Shown here one piece after another: positions 1-9,450 of a DNA stretch of 64,000 bases. Source of the DNA: Thiobacillus sp. (GTDB taxonomy: Bacteria > Pseudomonadota > Gammaproteobacteria > Burkholderiales > Thiobacillaceae); the NCBI RefSeq assembly GCF_030696885.1, contig NZ_JAUYRI010000013.1, forward strand, positions 185,152-249,151, given 5' to 3'. The notes under the pieces were generated by a model. The model saw nothing but the letters and a program-made list of their open reading frames with translations, was not told the DNA's origin and made no database searches. The translations under genes were made by a program, and so were the position numbers. The number at the start of each line of letters is the position of its first letter. Position 1 is the stretch's first letter.

Positions 1-523
1 TGGCGTCCGGCAGGCGGCCGCCCGGTCCGAATTTTTTCAGGCGCGACCACTTCTTCAGCACGATGGCGACGCCGCGCGCATCCGACAGGATCGGGATCAG
101 CGCGACGTCGGGATAGTCTTCGGTCAGTTCCGGCAGGTCGAGCGGCAGCCCCGCCCCCATGACGATGGCCTGCGCGCCCGAAGCGCACGCCTGCTTGACA
201 TAGGCCGGATGCGCGTCGACCGCCTTCATCACGTTGACGGCGATGAGTCCGTTGCCCGCCGCCAGCGCAAGCGCAGCCTTGATCTCGCGGTCGAGCGCGA
301 TCAGGTTCAGGCGGTTGAGCTCATCGCGGTCGCGGCAATGCAGGGCCTGCGCCGACAGGTCGGCGTGATGGTGCCGCAGGTCGATGCTCGCGATGGTGCC
401 GACGCCGCCCGCCCGCGCCACCGTGCCGGCCAGCCGATGCGCGGAAATGCCCACGCCCATGCCGCCCTGAACGATGGGCAGTAGCGTGTGGCCACGAATG
501 GAAAACGAGGGGGAGGTCTCCAT
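1..523 (-). CDS. nitronate monooxygenase (2-nitropropane dioxygenase) family protein, 3' part cut by window
   Basis: This reading frame runs off the left edge, leaving 174 codons from an ATG at 521-523 preceded by a GGAAGGA ribosome site. The N-terminus carries a QGGMGVGIS motif and then AGGVGTIAS, the FMN-phosphate-binding start of the nitronate monooxygenase TIM barrel. Further on, VNVMKAV and GAQAIVMGAGLP fit later barrel strands. Family members are FMN enzymes that oxidise alkyl nitronates, although many homologues have unknown substrates. It is transcribed divergently from ribE. The C-terminal half is not visible, so the substrate class cannot be judged. Confidence 0.85.
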   Translation of the reverse strand, partial: METSPSFSIRGHTLLPIVQGGMGVGISAHRLAGTVARAGGVGTIASIDLRHHHADLSAQALHCRDRDELNRLNLIALDREIKAALALAAGNGLIAVNVMKAVDAHPAYVKQACASGAQAIVMGAGLPLDLPELTEDYPDVALIPILSDARGVAIVLKKWSRLKKFGPGGRLPDA

Positions 524-620
524 GTCGATCCTTCCAGCGATGCAAAACCACCATTATAGTCATTGCGGATGTCTTTATCCTGTTAATGGCCGGGACGGCC
601 CGGATGCGCCGTTGTCGGGG

Positions 621-649
621 TTCACCCACCGGGCCTAAACGCCTACAAT
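621..649 (+). promoter_or_regulatory. candidate sigma-70 promoter of the ribE operon
   Basis: A TTCACC hexamer (621-626) lies 17 bp before TACAAT (644-649), about 30 bp upstream of the ribE start. The spacing is ideal and the -10 box matches five of six positions. No FMN riboswitch fold was recognised in the short leader. Confidence 0.5.
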
Positions 650-678
650 GCGTGGTCCAGCAGGCAGGTCTCTCGCGC

Positions 679-1284
679 ATGTTCACCGGCATCATCCAAT
701 CCATAGGCCGCATTCACGACTACGAAGCCCGCGGCGCCGATGCGCGCATGGTCATTACCGGCGGCGGGCTGGACTTTTCCGACGTCGCGATTGGCGACAG
801 CATCGCGGTCAACGGCGTCTGCCTGACTGCGGTGGCGCTCGCGGCCGACCGCTTCACCGTCGACGTCTCGGCCGAGACGCTGCGCTGCACGGAGGGCTTC
901 GTGCCGGGTGCCGAAGTCAACCTGGAAAAGGCCTTGCGGCTGGTCGACCGCCTTGGCGGCCATCTGGTGTCGGGCCATGTCGACGGCGTCGGCACGGTAC
1001 ACCGTTTTGCGCCGGTCGGCGAATCGCATCTGCTGGAAATCGACGCGCCGGGCGAACTCGCGCGCTACACCATTCGCAAGGGCTCGATCACGGTGAACGG
1101 CGTCTCGCTGACGGTCAACGCGGTGGAGGGCGCACGCTTCGCGCTCAACCTGATTCCGCACACGCTGGAAATGACGACGCTCAAGCAGCTGAAAGCAGGC
1201 AGCCGCGTCAACCTGGAAGTCGACATGATCGCGCGCTACGTCGAGCGCCTGGCTCAATTCACGAACACCACAGACAAAGATTAA
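679..1284 (+). CDS. ribE: riboflavin synthase alpha subunit
   Basis: A protein of 201 residues that dismutates two 6,7-dimethyl-8-ribityllumazine molecules to riboflavin plus a pyrimidinedione, the last step of the pathway. The N-terminus MFTGIIQ is the family signature. Two tandem lumazine-binding barrels are visible, with GVCLT at 46-50 in the first and GVSLT at 141-145 in the second, and [11 protein letters not shown] at 93-103 between them. The frame is open further upstream, but homology fixes the start at this ATG. It is first in a rib-nusB cluster, 13 bp before the next gene. Length is normal for the family. Confidence 0.96.
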   Translation: MFTGIIQSIGRIHDYEARGADARMVITGGGLDFSDVAIGDSIAVNGVCLTAVALAADRFTVDVSAETLRCTEGFVPGAEVNLEKALRLVDRLGGHLVSGHVDGVGTVHRFAPVGESHLLEIDAPGELARYTIRKGSITVNGVSLTVNAVEGARFALNLIPHTLEMTTLKQLKAGSRVNLEVDMIARYVERLAQFTNTTDKD

Positions 1285-1297
1285 GGAACACGCACTG

Positions 1298-2383
1298 ATG
1301 AGCCTCGCCTCCACCCTGGAAATTATCGAAGAGCTGAAAGCCGGCCGCATGGTTGTGCTGGTTGACGAGGAAGACCGCGAAAACGAAGGCGACCTCGTGA
1401 TGGCCGCCGAGCACGTCACGCCCGACGCGATCAACTTCATGGCCAAGTACGGCCGCGGCCTGATCTGCCTGACGCTGACCGACGACCGCTGCCGCCAGCT
1501 GGGGCTGAAGCAGATGGTGAGCGACAACCAGACGCCGCACGGCACCGCGTTCACGATCTCGATCGAAGCGGCCGCGGGCGTGACCACCGGCATTTCGGCC
1601 GCCGACCGCGCGGTGACGATCCAGGCCGCGGTGAAGAAGGACGCCAAGGCCACCGACATCATCCAGCCCGGCCATATTTTCCCGCTGCGCGCGCAGCCCG
1701 GCGGCGTGCTGGTGCGCGCGGGCCACACCGAAGCCGGCTGCGATCTGGCGGGACTCGCGGGTCTGGTGCCCGCCTCGGTGATTTGCGAAATCCTCAAGGA
1801 CGACGGCACCATGGCGCGGCTGCCCGACCTGGTGCCGTTCGCCCAGGAGCACGGCCTGAAGATCGGCGCCATCGCCGACCTGATCCACTACCGCAACCAG
1901 ACCGAAAGCCTGGTCGAGCGCGCGGCCGACCGCCTGATCCAGACCGTCTACGGCGCCTTCCGCCTGATTGCCTACCGCGACAAGTGCGCCGGCGAAACCC
2001 ACCTCGCGCTCGTCAAGGGCGAGATTCATGCGGACAAGGAAACCCTAGTGCGCGTGCACGAACCCTTGAGCGTGATGGATTTTCTCGACGTCACCGGCGG
2101 CGGCCACTCGTGGCCGATCCTCGGCGCGATGGAGCGCATCGCCGAATCGCAGTCGGGCGTGGTGGTGCTGCTGCATCGTCCGGAAACCGCCGACGCGCTG
2201 CTGAACCGAATCAACCCGCCACCGGTCGACAACCGCAAGTACGACCTGCGCGACTACGGCATCGGCGCACAGATCCTGCGCGATCTCGGCGTCGGCAAAA
2301 TGCGGCTGCTGGCCAGCCCGCGCAAGATGCCGGCAATGGATGGTTTCGGGCTGGAAGTCACCGGCTATTCTGAAAAAGCTTGA
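1298..2383 (+). CDS. ribB: 3,4-dihydroxy-2-butanone 4-phosphate synthase fused to a degenerate GTP cyclohydrolase II-like domain (RibBX type)
   Basis: A protein of 361 residues. The N-terminal half (about 1-205) is a RibB domain with the acidic loop [11 protein letters not shown] at 23-33 and HTEAGCDLA near 143-151. It makes the four-carbon unit for lumazine from ribulose 5-phosphate. The C-terminal half aligns with GTP cyclohydrolase II and keeps the YGIGAQIL segment (320-327). The stretch where active enzymes carry the three zinc cysteines reads [16 protein letters not shown], with no cysteine. That half is therefore probably not a cyclohydrolase. This matches the RibBX hybrids known in proteobacteria, so a separate ribA should exist elsewhere. 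It lies in an operon with ribE and ribH. Confidence 0.93.
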   Translation: MSLASTLEIIEELKAGRMVVLVDEEDRENEGDLVMAAEHVTPDAINFMAKYGRGLICLTLTDDRCRQLGLKQMVSDNQTPHGTAFTISIEAAAGVTTGISAADRAVTIQAAVKKDAKATDIIQPGHIFPLRAQPGGVLVRAGHTEAGCDLAGLAGLVPASVICEILKDDGTMARLPDLVPFAQEHGLKIGAIADLIHYRNQTESLVERAADRLIQTVYGAFRLIAYRDKCAGETHLALVKGEIHADKETLVRVHEPLSVMDFLDVTGGGHSWPILGAMERIAESQSGVVVLLHRPETADALLNRINPPPVDNRKYDLRDYGIGAQILRDLGVGKMRLLASPRKMPAMDGFGLEVTGYSEKA

Positions 2384-2410
2384 TCCTCTGAGAAGAAAGG
2401 GACACACCAC

Positions 2411-2878
2411 ATGGGCACCACCGACAACATCTCCGAACTCGATCCCGTCTACCAGGGCGCCGGCCTGAAGGTCGGCATCGTCATGAGCCGCTTCAACAGG
2501 GACATTTGCGAGGGCCTGCTGTCGGCCTGCGAGATCGAGCTGGCCCGCCTCGGCGTCGCCAAGGACGACATCCTGCTGGTCGACGTGCCCGGCGCACTCG
2601 AGCATCCGCTCGCGCTGCAGAAAATGGCGCAGTCCGGCAAGTTCGATACGCTGGTTGCGATCGGCGCCGTGGTGCGCGGCGACACCTATCATTTCGAAGT
2701 GGTGTCGAACGAATCCGCACGCGGCATTCTCGACGTGCAGCTGGAAACCGGCGTGCCGATCGCCAATGCGATACTCACCGTCGACACCGAGGAGCAGGGC
2801 CACCAGCGCATGGCCGAGAAAGGCCGCGACGCCGCACGCGTGGCGATCGAAATGGCCAACCTGTTGAAACGACTCTGA
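2411..2878 (+). CDS. ribH: 6,7-dimethyl-8-ribityllumazine synthase
   Basis: A protein of 155 residues that condenses the RibB product with 5-amino-6-ribitylaminouracil to give lumazine, the substrate of RibE. Visible family motifs are SRFN near the N-terminus, [25 protein letters not shown] (with the catalytic histidine) and the TVDTEEQ loop. An AGAAAGGGAC ribosome site precedes the ATG. It sits between the ribB-type gene and nusB, the common betaproteobacterial order. Length is typical of the icosahedral or pentameric enzymes. Confidence 0.96.
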   Translation: MGTTDNISELDPVYQGAGLKVGIVMSRFNRDICEGLLSACEIELARLGVAKDDILLVDVPGALEHPLALQKMAQSGKFDTLVAIGAVVRGDTYHFEVVSNESARGILDVQLETGVPIANAILTVDTEEQGHQRMAEKGRDAARVAIEMANLLKRL

Positions 2879-2879
2879 C

Positions 2880-3317
2880 ATGGCCGGTTCCCGCAAGGTC
2901 GCGCGCGAGTTCACCCTGCAGGGCGTTTACGCCTGGCTGGTGGGCGGCGCCGACGTCACGCTGATCGCCGCCAACCTCAAGGACGACGAGCAGTTCAAGC
3001 GCGCCGACGAGGACTACTTCCGCACCCTGCTCTACGGCGTGCTGAAGGAGGAAGACCTGCTGAGCACGCACATCACCCCCCTGCTCGACCGCCCGCTCGC
3101 CGAGCTTTCGCCGGTCGAGCGCGGCATTCTGCTGATCGGCGCCTACGAGCTGCTGCACTGCCCCGACGTGCCCTGGCGCGTCGCCATCAACGAAAGCGTC
3201 GAACTCGCCAAGAAATTCGGCGGCACCGACGGACACAAATACATCAACGGCGTGCTCGACAAGCTGGCGCAGGATGTGCGCGCGGTGGAAATTGCGGCAG
3301 CGAAAGGAAGGAGCTAG
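2880..3317 (+). CDS. nusB: transcription antitermination factor NusB
   Basis: A protein of 145 residues. NusB pairs with NusE (ribosomal protein S10) on boxA RNA and helps RNA polymerase read through rRNA operons. The arginine-rich start [16 protein letters not shown] and the segment [36 protein letters not shown] are diagnostic. It begins one base after the ribH stop, so the two are translationally linked. Its TAG stop lies inside the first unit of the heptamer repeat that follows. Confidence 0.96.
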   Translation: MAGSRKVAREFTLQGVYAWLVGGADVTLIAANLKDDEQFKRADEDYFRTLLYGVLKEEDLLSTHITPLLDRPLAELSPVERGILLIGAYELLHCPDVPWRVAINESVELAKKFGGTDGHKYINGVLDKLAQDVRAVEIAAAKGRS

Positions 3318-3400
3318 GAATTAGGGACTGGGAATCAGGGGCGGTGCGGCTTTGCCGCGCCACATTCCCTAGCCCCTAGCCCCTAGTTCCTCGCCCCTAG
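3311..3400. repeat. inverted heptamer-repeat element A (CTAGGAA / CTAGGGG type)
   Basis: Between nusB and thiL the left arm holds degenerate seven-base units of the kind CTAGGAA, TTAGGGA, CTGGGAA and TCAGGGG. The right arm holds the complementary order (CCCTAGC repeats, then TTCCTCGCCCCTAG). The arms meet at a GC-rich tip GCGGC-TTT-GCCGC. The transcript could fold into one long imperfect hairpin. The same architecture recurs at 5312-5349, 28555-28660 and 29348-29466. Confidence 0.8.
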
Positions 3401-3403
3401 AAA

Positions 3404-4357
3404 ATGGAATTCGACCTCATCGCCCGCCACTTCACGCGCGCCACGCCCGGCGCGGTGCTCGGCGTGGGCGACGACTGCGCGCTGCTGGCGCCGTCGCCGG
3501 GCAGGCAACTGGCGGTGTCGACCGACATGCTGCTCGAAGGCCGCCACTTTTCGCCGCAGGACAGCCCCGCCGGGCTCGGCCACAAGTCGCTGGCGGTGAA
3601 CCTGTCCGACCTCGCCGCGATGGGCGCGACGCCGCGCTGGGTGACGCTCGCGATTGCGCTGCCGGAAGCCAACGACGCGTGGCTTACCGCGTTTGCGCGC
3701 GGCTTTTTCCGCATGGCCGACCAGCACGGCATCGAGCTGGTCGGCGGCGACACGACACGCGGCGCGCTCACCATCAGCATCACGGTGATTGGCGAAGTAC
3801 CGCCCGGGCAGGCACTGCGCCGCGATGGCGCCGGACCCGGCGATGACGTCTGGGTGTCCGGCACGCTCGGCGCCGCCGCGATGGCGCTGGCCTACCGCCA
3901 GGGCCGCCTCTTCATGGAACAGATCGACGCCGCCAAGGTGCTGCCCGCGTTGTATCTGCCGACGCCGCGCATCGAACTCGGGATTGCGCTGCGCGGCATT
4001 GCCAGCAGCGCGATCGACATCTCGGACGGTCTGCTGGGCGATCTGGGTCACATCCTCGAACGCTCGCAGGTAGGCGCCGTCGTCGAATTCGCCGCACTAC
4101 CGACGCTACCGGTGGCGCAGACCTACCTGCACGAAAAAGTCGCACGCGACTGCGTGCTGGCCGGTGGCGATGACTATGAGCTCTGCTTTACCGCGCCGGC
4201 AGCGCGACGCGACGCAGTGCAAGCCGCAGCCGAATCCGCCGGCGTGGCGGTGGCGCGCATCGGCCGCATCACCGCCGAATCGGGGCTGGCGGTGATCGAT
4301 GCCGACGGCCAGCCGATCCCCATCGATCACACCGGCTATGACCACTTTGCAGCCTGA
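3404..4357 (+). CDS. thiL: thiamine-monophosphate kinase
   Basis: A protein of 317 residues that phosphorylates thiamine monophosphate to the cofactor thiamine diphosphate. It belongs to the PurM/ThiL fold. Visible signatures are EFDLIARHF at the start, GVGDDCALL, STDMLLEGRHF, the magnesium-binding VNLSDLAAMGA, the GGDTTRG loop and AIDISDGLLGDLGH near the middle. It starts right after the heptamer element. Its end overlaps the pgpA start by 20 bases, indicating coupled translation. Confidence 0.95.
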   Translation: MEFDLIARHFTRATPGAVLGVGDDCALLAPSPGRQLAVSTDMLLEGRHFSPQDSPAGLGHKSLAVNLSDLAAMGATPRWVTLAIALPEANDAWLTAFARGFFRMADQHGIELVGGDTTRGALTISITVIGEVPPGQALRRDGAGPGDDVWVSGTLGAAAMALAYRQGRLFMEQIDAAKVLPALYLPTPRIELGIALRGIASSAIDISDGLLGDLGHILERSQVGAVVEFAALPTLPVAQTYLHEKVARDCVLAGGDDYELCFTAPAARRDAVQAAAESAGVAVARIGRITAESGLAVIDADGQPIPIDHTGYDHFAA

Positions 4358-4826
4358 TTTCAAATTCGTGTTCGCGCATCCGGCGCACCTGATTGCGTTC
4401 GGCTTCGGCAGCGGACTCGTGCCGAAAGCGCCCGGCACCGCCGGCACCTTGCTGGGGCTGCCGCTGTACTGGGCGATCATCAGCATCGCATCCGATCTGC
4501 CGAACCAGATCATTCTGCTGATCGCCACGTTTGTGCTCGGCATCTGGGCCTGCGGCCGCAGCGGCCGCGCGCTGGGTGTGGCCGACCATGGCGGCATGGT
4601 GTGGGACGAGATCGTTGCCTTCGCCCTGGTGTTGCTGTTCACCCCCGCCGGCGGCGCGTGGCTCGTGCTGGCATTTGCACTCTTTCGCCTATTCGATATC
4701 CTGAAACCCTGGCCGATCCGGCTGGCCGATACGCGCCTCAAGGGCGGGTTCGGGGTGATGTTCGACGATCTTCTGGCGGCGCTGTACGCGATCGCCGTCA
4801 TCAAAGGAGTGCAATGGCTCGTGTAA
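4338..4826 (+). CDS. pgpA: phosphatidylglycerophosphatase A
   Basis: A protein of 162 residues. It dephosphorylates phosphatidylglycerophosphate to phosphatidylglycerol in the inner membrane. Family marks are GFGSGLVPKAPGTAGTLLGLPLYW at the N-terminus, WDEIVAF in the middle and FRLFDILKPWPIRLAD before a final helix, with several hydrophobic segments between. The start was set at the ATG overlapping the end of thiL because homology begins at FKFVFAHPAHLIAFGFGSG. The frame is open 13 codons further upstream. The last 13 bases overlap pncC. Confidence 0.93.
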   Translation: MTTLQPDFKFVFAHPAHLIAFGFGSGLVPKAPGTAGTLLGLPLYWAIISIASDLPNQIILLIATFVLGIWACGRSGRALGVADHGGMVWDEIVAFALVLLFTPAGGAWLVLAFALFRLFDILKPWPIRLADTRLKGGFGVMFDDLLAALYAIAVIKGVQWLV

Positions 4827-5311
4827 GCGACGAAGAACTGCATCAGCTCGCCACCGAACTCGGCGACAAGCTGCGCGCGCGCGGCTGGATGCTGGCCACC
4901 GCAGAATCCTGTACCGGCGGCTGGGTCGGGCAACTGCTGACCGCGCTGCCCGGCTGTTCGCAGTGGTACGAGCGTGGTTTCATCACCTATGCCAACGCCG
5001 CCAAGGTCGAGATGCTCGACGTGCCGCAAGTGACGCTGGAAACCTACGGTGCCGTGTCCGAGGAAACCGCAATGGCGATGGCCAGAGGCGCGCTGAAGCA
5101 CAGCCACGCCCATGCCGCACTCGCCATTTCCGGCATCGCCGGCCCCGGCGGCGGCACCCCGCAAAAGCCGGTCGGCCTCGTCTGCTACGGCTGGGCGCTG
5201 GCGGACGGCACCGTCATGTCATCCATCTGCCGCCTCGACGGCGACCGCGAGGAAATCCGCTCGCGCGCAGTGGCGGCGGCGCTGCGGGGGTTGATTGAGC
5301 TGGTTGGCTAG
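4814..5311 (+). CDS. pncC: nicotinamide-nucleotide amidohydrolase (CinA C-terminal domain)
   Basis: A protein of 165 residues. PncC deamidates nicotinamide mononucleotide to nicotinate mononucleotide and so recycles NAD breakdown products. The catalytic-region motif TAESCTGGWVGQLLT, then FITYANAAK and ISGIAGPGGGTPQKPVGLV, define the stand-alone CinA C-terminal family. The start at 4814 follows AAAGGAGT and lies inside the end of pgpA. The long in-frame extension upstream is pgpA sequence read in another frame and was discarded. Only the C-terminal domain is present, not the full-length CinA form. Confidence 0.93.
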   Translation: MARVSDEELHQLATELGDKLRARGWMLATAESCTGGWVGQLLTALPGCSQWYERGFITYANAAKVEMLDVPQVTLETYGAVSEETAMAMARGALKHSHAHAALAISGIAGPGGGTPQKPVGLVCYGWALADGTVMSSICRLDGDREEIRSRAVAAALRGLIELVG

Positions 5312-5349
5312 CTAGGGGCTAGCCCCTAGCCCCTAACCCCTAACCCCTA
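5312..5349 (-). repeat. heptamer-repeat element B with G-quadruplex potential
   Basis: In the gap between the convergent pncC and WYL genes there is a perfect 18-bp palindrome CTAGGGGCTAGCCCCTAG (5312-5329), followed by CCCTAG and CCCTAA units. Read on the minus strand, four GGGG runs are separated by TTA, TTA and CTA. This is a telomere-like arrangement able to form a G-quadruplex in DNA, or in the 3' end of the WYL-gene transcript. Confidence 0.8.
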
Positions 5350-5353
5350 AATC

Positions 5354-6244
5354 CTACCGAAACGCCCACGCCGCAAACGGCTCAATCTCGTCACGATTCA
5401 GCAGCATCAACTGGTAGGCGTTCGGGTTCAGCGCATGGTCCGGCGTGGTGTCGACGTTGAGGCGCTGCAGCACATAGCCGAGCAACGCACGCCGCACGTT
5501 CACCTCGATGACCGCTCCGCTCGCGCCGTAATCCAGCAGCAGGCTCTCGCGCCGGTCCGCATCGAGTCCGGCATGCGGTGCCAGGACGAGGCTGACCGAT
5601 TCCACCCAGTCGTCGTCGTACTGCTCGCCGGAGTCGGCGGGCGTCTCCAGACAGTGCGCCTCGGTGATGCGAGACAGCACGAAATCGCGGAAATCGCAGG
5701 TGTCCTCGCTATACGCCCGCACATGCCAGCGCAGCCCGGTATTGACCAGGGTGTGCGGCTCGAGCACGCGCGCCGCGCCGCGCTCGCGGCTGGACAGTGA
5801 GCGGTAGCTGACCCGCAGCTTGCGCCGGCCGTGGATGGCGCGGGTGATCTGCGCCAGCGTGTGCGGGCCCGGCAGGCGCGCCGGCAGCGGCAGCGACGCG
5901 GTGGGCAGGCCGTAGATCAGTTCGTTACCGTAGGGGCCGTTGGCCACCGCCAGGTTGGCAGCGATGACGGGCAGCGCGGCCTCGGGCGCCAGGTCAGCAA
6001 ACACGGCGGCAAACCCCTCGCCCGGCACGAAGCCGAACACGCTGTGGTTGTAGACGAGGTTGCCGGGCGCCAGATCGCCGTACAGCTTGAGGTCCTTGGT
6101 TGCGGCCGGATCGGACTGGCCGAAGGCGCGGGCGACGTCACTGCGCGTGACCACCCCGGTGTACCAGGCCATCAGCTCGATGTATTGCAGCCGCTGGCGC
6201 GTCGCCCATTTCACGTCTAGGCGCATTTTTTCCTTTGAAATCAT
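5354..6244 (-). CDS. WYL-domain transcriptional regulator, BrxR/CapW-like
   Basis: A protein of 296 residues when started at the ATG at 6242-6244, which has GTGGAGCG upstream. A GTG four codons earlier lies in that ribosome site. The N-terminal winged helix reads RQRLQYIELMAWYTGVVTRS, then DVARAFGQSDPAATKDLKLY and LAPGNLVY, the layout of BrxR/CapW regulators of phage-defence operons. The central part holds a WYL fold (RKLRVSYRSL; GLRWHVRAYSED; FRDFVLSRI), followed by a WCX-like C-terminal domain. WYL folds bind nucleic acid or nucleotide ligands. No defence genes adjoin it; instead it diverges from recA. Confidence 0.85.
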   Translation of the reverse strand: MISKEKMRLDVKWATRQRLQYIELMAWYTGVVTRSDVARAFGQSDPAATKDLKLYGDLAPGNLVYNHSVFGFVPGEGFAAVFADLAPEAALPVIAANLAVANGPYGNELIYGLPTASLPLPARLPGPHTLAQITRAIHGRRKLRVSYRSLSSRERGAARVLEPHTLVNTGLRWHVRAYSEDTCDFRDFVLSRITEAHCLETPADSGEQYDDDWVESVSLVLAPHAGLDADRRESLLLDYGASGAVIEVNVRRALLGYVLQRLNVDTTPDHALNPNAYQLMLLNRDEIEPFAAWAFR

Positions 6245-6274
6245 CGCTCGCTCCACTCGAGCTAGTGTTGCCGC

Positions 6275-6302
6275 ATTATAGGGTGGGCCGTGTCAAATAC
6301 AA
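6275..6302 (-). promoter_or_regulatory. candidate promoter of the WYL regulator gene
   Basis: On the minus strand a perfect TATAAT (6275-6280) is preceded by a 16-bp spacer and TTGTAT (6297-6302). The start point would fall about 25 bases before the ATG. The -35 box is weak. Confidence 0.45.
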
Positions 6303-6323
6303 TCTATCAACTGTTACTTTATA

Positions 6324-6370
6324 TGTAGGTGATATTTTTTATTGACATTGAAAGAAATACATCCTACAGT
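6324..6370 (+). promoter_or_regulatory. recA promoter with flanking TGTAGG / CCTACA inverted repeat
   Basis: A consensus TTGACA (6342-6347) lies 17 bp before TACAGT (6365-6370), about 30 bases upstream of the recA start. An inverted pair TGTAGG (6324-6329) and CCTACA (6363-6368) brackets the -35 box, and its right half overlaps the -10. No standard CTGT-N8-ACAG LexA box was found here. The inverted pair is a candidate operator of unknown owner. Confidence 0.55.
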
Positions 6371-6400
6371 TCGGCCATCGCAACCCTGAGGAGAGACACC

Positions 6401-7430
<1,030 letters not shown>

Positions 7431-7447
<17 letters not shown>

Positions 7448-7898
7448 GCCCGGCGCTGAACCCAGCGCCGCAGACCTGCGCGCCCGCGCACTGGCCCTGC
7501 TGGCGCGACGCGAACACAGCCGCGCCGAACTCACCCGCAAACTGGAGCGCGCCGGCTTCGCCCGCGAGGACATCGCCGCCCTGCTGGATGAATTCGAAAC
7601 CAAGAACTGGCTGTCCGACCGCCGTTTCGCCGAAAGCTACGTCGCCGACCACCGCGCCCGCGCAGGCAGCATCAAGTTGGCCTACGACCTGCGCCACCGT
7701 GGCGTGGCGGACGACGTCATCGAAGCGGTATTGGGTGAAAACCGTGACAGCGAACTCGAGCGTGCGCGCGAAGTGTGGAAGAAAAAATTCAAGTCTGCGC
7801 CCGCCGATGCTGCCGAGAAAGCCAAACAGATGCGGTTCTTGCAGAGCCGCGGCTTCACACCTGAAACAATACGACAAACATTGAGCAACTCTGACTGA
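7431..7898 (+). CDS. recX: regulatory protein RecX
   Basis: A protein of 155 residues that binds and caps RecA filaments, limiting recombinase activity. The helical repeats are visible: [24 protein letters not shown], then [32 protein letters not shown], and [19 protein letters not shown] near the end. The ATG lies 17 bases inside the end of recA, so translation is probably coupled and RecX is made at lower level. Length is ordinary for proteobacterial RecX. Confidence 0.93.
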
Positions 7899-7953
7899 GG
7901 CCTTCAAACTGTTTGAGCCGCCGAGCATAGCGCACCCAATCCTCAATACAACC

Positions 7954-9387
7954 TCAGGGAATCCAGCCCACTCCCCAATATCGCGGTGGAATCAGCTTTC
8001 CGGCGTCAACATAGGCTTGGGTAACTTCAGCGCGGTTCAACACCTCGGGGAATACGCCATACAATAGTGCGGCGAACGCGAGAATAGATAAAACGGGTAT
8101 CGCAATGCGCATCATGTGCGAATCAGGAACGACAGTCGTCAGGGGGGTATCGCGCAAATACACACCGAGCGCCCACCCGGCAACCAAAGCCAGCAGAGTT
8201 TGCGTATAAGGAATCACAATCACCCCATCGACCATGGACTGGGCACCAGCCGCCAGCAAACTGGCCGCCAGACACACCAGCAAGACGTTTGGCGCGGCTT
8301 CATTTTGCCGCAATCTTCCCAGCAAACGTAGCATGCCTGCAGCCGCAGGTAAGACAAACGCCAGCGTAGCGGGCACACCCCACTCTGCCGCCAGTTGCAA
8401 GACTGAATTGTGGGGATGCGCTCCGAAATCATTGCGGACAGCTGCTAAGTGCATCGGCCCAATCCCCAACCAAGGATGTGCCTGAATCTGCGCCCAGGCC
8501 AACGTCCATAATTCGGCACGTCCATTCAGGGCGGAAAGATTGGATAAACGACCCTCAATACTCGCGTCTTGCCCCACAAACCAAGGCAGCCAAACGAACA
8601 AGACCAGAAACAATAAAGCACCCAACGAAAAGGCGGCAAACTGCAGCTTCAACCACGGCCAAACCACCCTCCAGGCCCACAACACCAGCACCCCCGATGC
8701 CAGCAATAGCGCCGCCCATGTGCCGCGAGTACCCGACACGATCACCAGCATCCACCACACGGCCAAAAGCGCAAACAAAGCAACCTGCGCGCGCCCCGAT
8801 AAACCGCCGCGTAGCAAGGGATAGGCCAACAGCGGTACCAACATGCTCGCCACCTGGCCAAAAAAACGCCGGTTCGAGAATGTGCCCTCAAACAGCATGA
8901 TCGAATCCAGGCGCCCCATTACAACCATGCTCGCCAGATAAGCCGTCATGATTTTCAGAGCAATCACTAGAGCCAACGCCACCACCAGCCGGATCGACCA
9001 TTCATCAAAACGGGCATTGCTCCGCCTAGATTGATCACCCAACAAAAAAACCAATCCAACCAGCAGCAACAAGGTTGCCCACTCCATCCAAGCAAATCGT
9101 GGGTGAGCGGAAAACCCGGTAGACACACCTCCAAGCAAAAAAGCGATACTCAAAGCCCAACGACAAGAAATCGGTAGGCTTGCCAACGAAATCAGCAAAT
9201 TTTTTCGACAAACCGAAGCAACAGTTAACGCGGTCACCAGCAACAAGATGAGTTGTTCAATGCGCTGCTGATCATGCCAAGAAATTTCTGGGGAAAAATC
9301 TATTGCAACACCTGCGACCAGCGTTAGACCCAGCAGCGGCAATGCTCTCAACACCCCTAGAGGCGTTAGTCCCATGAGATTCCTCAT
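7954..9387 (-). CDS. O-antigen ligase / PglL-type O-oligosaccharyltransferase family membrane protein
   Basis: A protein of 477 residues with about ten hydrophobic segments and a large periplasmic loop. The loop motif WLGIGPMHLAAVRNDFGAHP, then HNSVLQLAAEWGVPATL, is the signature of the Wzy_C / PglL ligase superfamily, whose members move undecaprenyl-linked glycans onto lipid A or onto pilin. It directly follows the pilin gene, past that gene's terminator. A pilin-glycosylating role is therefore the likelier guess, but the sequence cannot tell lipopolysaccharide from protein acceptor. No strong ribosome site precedes the ATG. A second ATG lies four codons in. Confidence 0.8.
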   Translation of the reverse strand: MRNLMGLTPLGVLRALPLLGLTLVAGVAIDFSPEISWHDQQRIEQLILLLVTALTVASVCRKNLLISLASLPISCRWALSIAFLLGGVSTGFSAHPRFAWMEWATLLLLVGLVFLLGDQSRRSNARFDEWSIRLVVALALVIALKIMTAYLASMVVMGRLDSIMLFEGTFSNRRFFGQVASMLVPLLAYPLLRGGLSGRAQVALFALLAVWWMLVIVSGTRGTWAALLLASGVLVLWAWRVVWPWLKLQFAAFSLGALLFLVLFVWLPWFVGQDASIEGRLSNLSALNGRAELWTLAWAQIQAHPWLGIGPMHLAAVRNDFGAHPHNSVLQLAAEWGVPATLAFVLPAAAGMLRLLGRLRQNEAAPNVLLVCLAASLLAAGAQSMVDGVIVIPYTQTLLALVAGWALGVYLRDTPLTTVVPDSHMMRIAIPVLSILAFAALLYGVFPEVLNRAEVTQAYVDAGKLIPPRYWGVGWIP

Positions 9388-9401
9388 GCAGTTAAAAAAT
9401 G

Positions 9402-9425
9402 AAAAAAGCCCCTCTACCGAGGGGC
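9402..9425 (-). terminator. Rho-independent terminator after the pilin gene
   Basis: On the minus strand a GCCCCTC stem and its complement with a four-base loop (9408-9425) is followed by six T residues (9402-9407). It lies between the pilin stop and the ligase gene, so ligase expression would need read-through or its own promoter. Confidence 0.85.
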
Positions 9426-9450
9426 CCTGACTTCAGCTACAAGCTAGACT

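Noticed and set aside
524..678. Possible FMN riboswitch before ribE
   Set aside because: The conserved FMN-element blocks were not found, and the predicted leader after the promoter is only about 25 bases.
643..1872. Long minus-strand frames opposite ribE and ribB (409 and 256 codons)
   Set aside because: They lie wholly opposite well-supported genes and read as antisense of GC-rich codons; no domain or ribosome site.
6257..6400. LexA (SOS) box upstream of recA
   Set aside because: CTGT occurs at 6311-6314 but is not followed by ACAG at the eight-base spacing.
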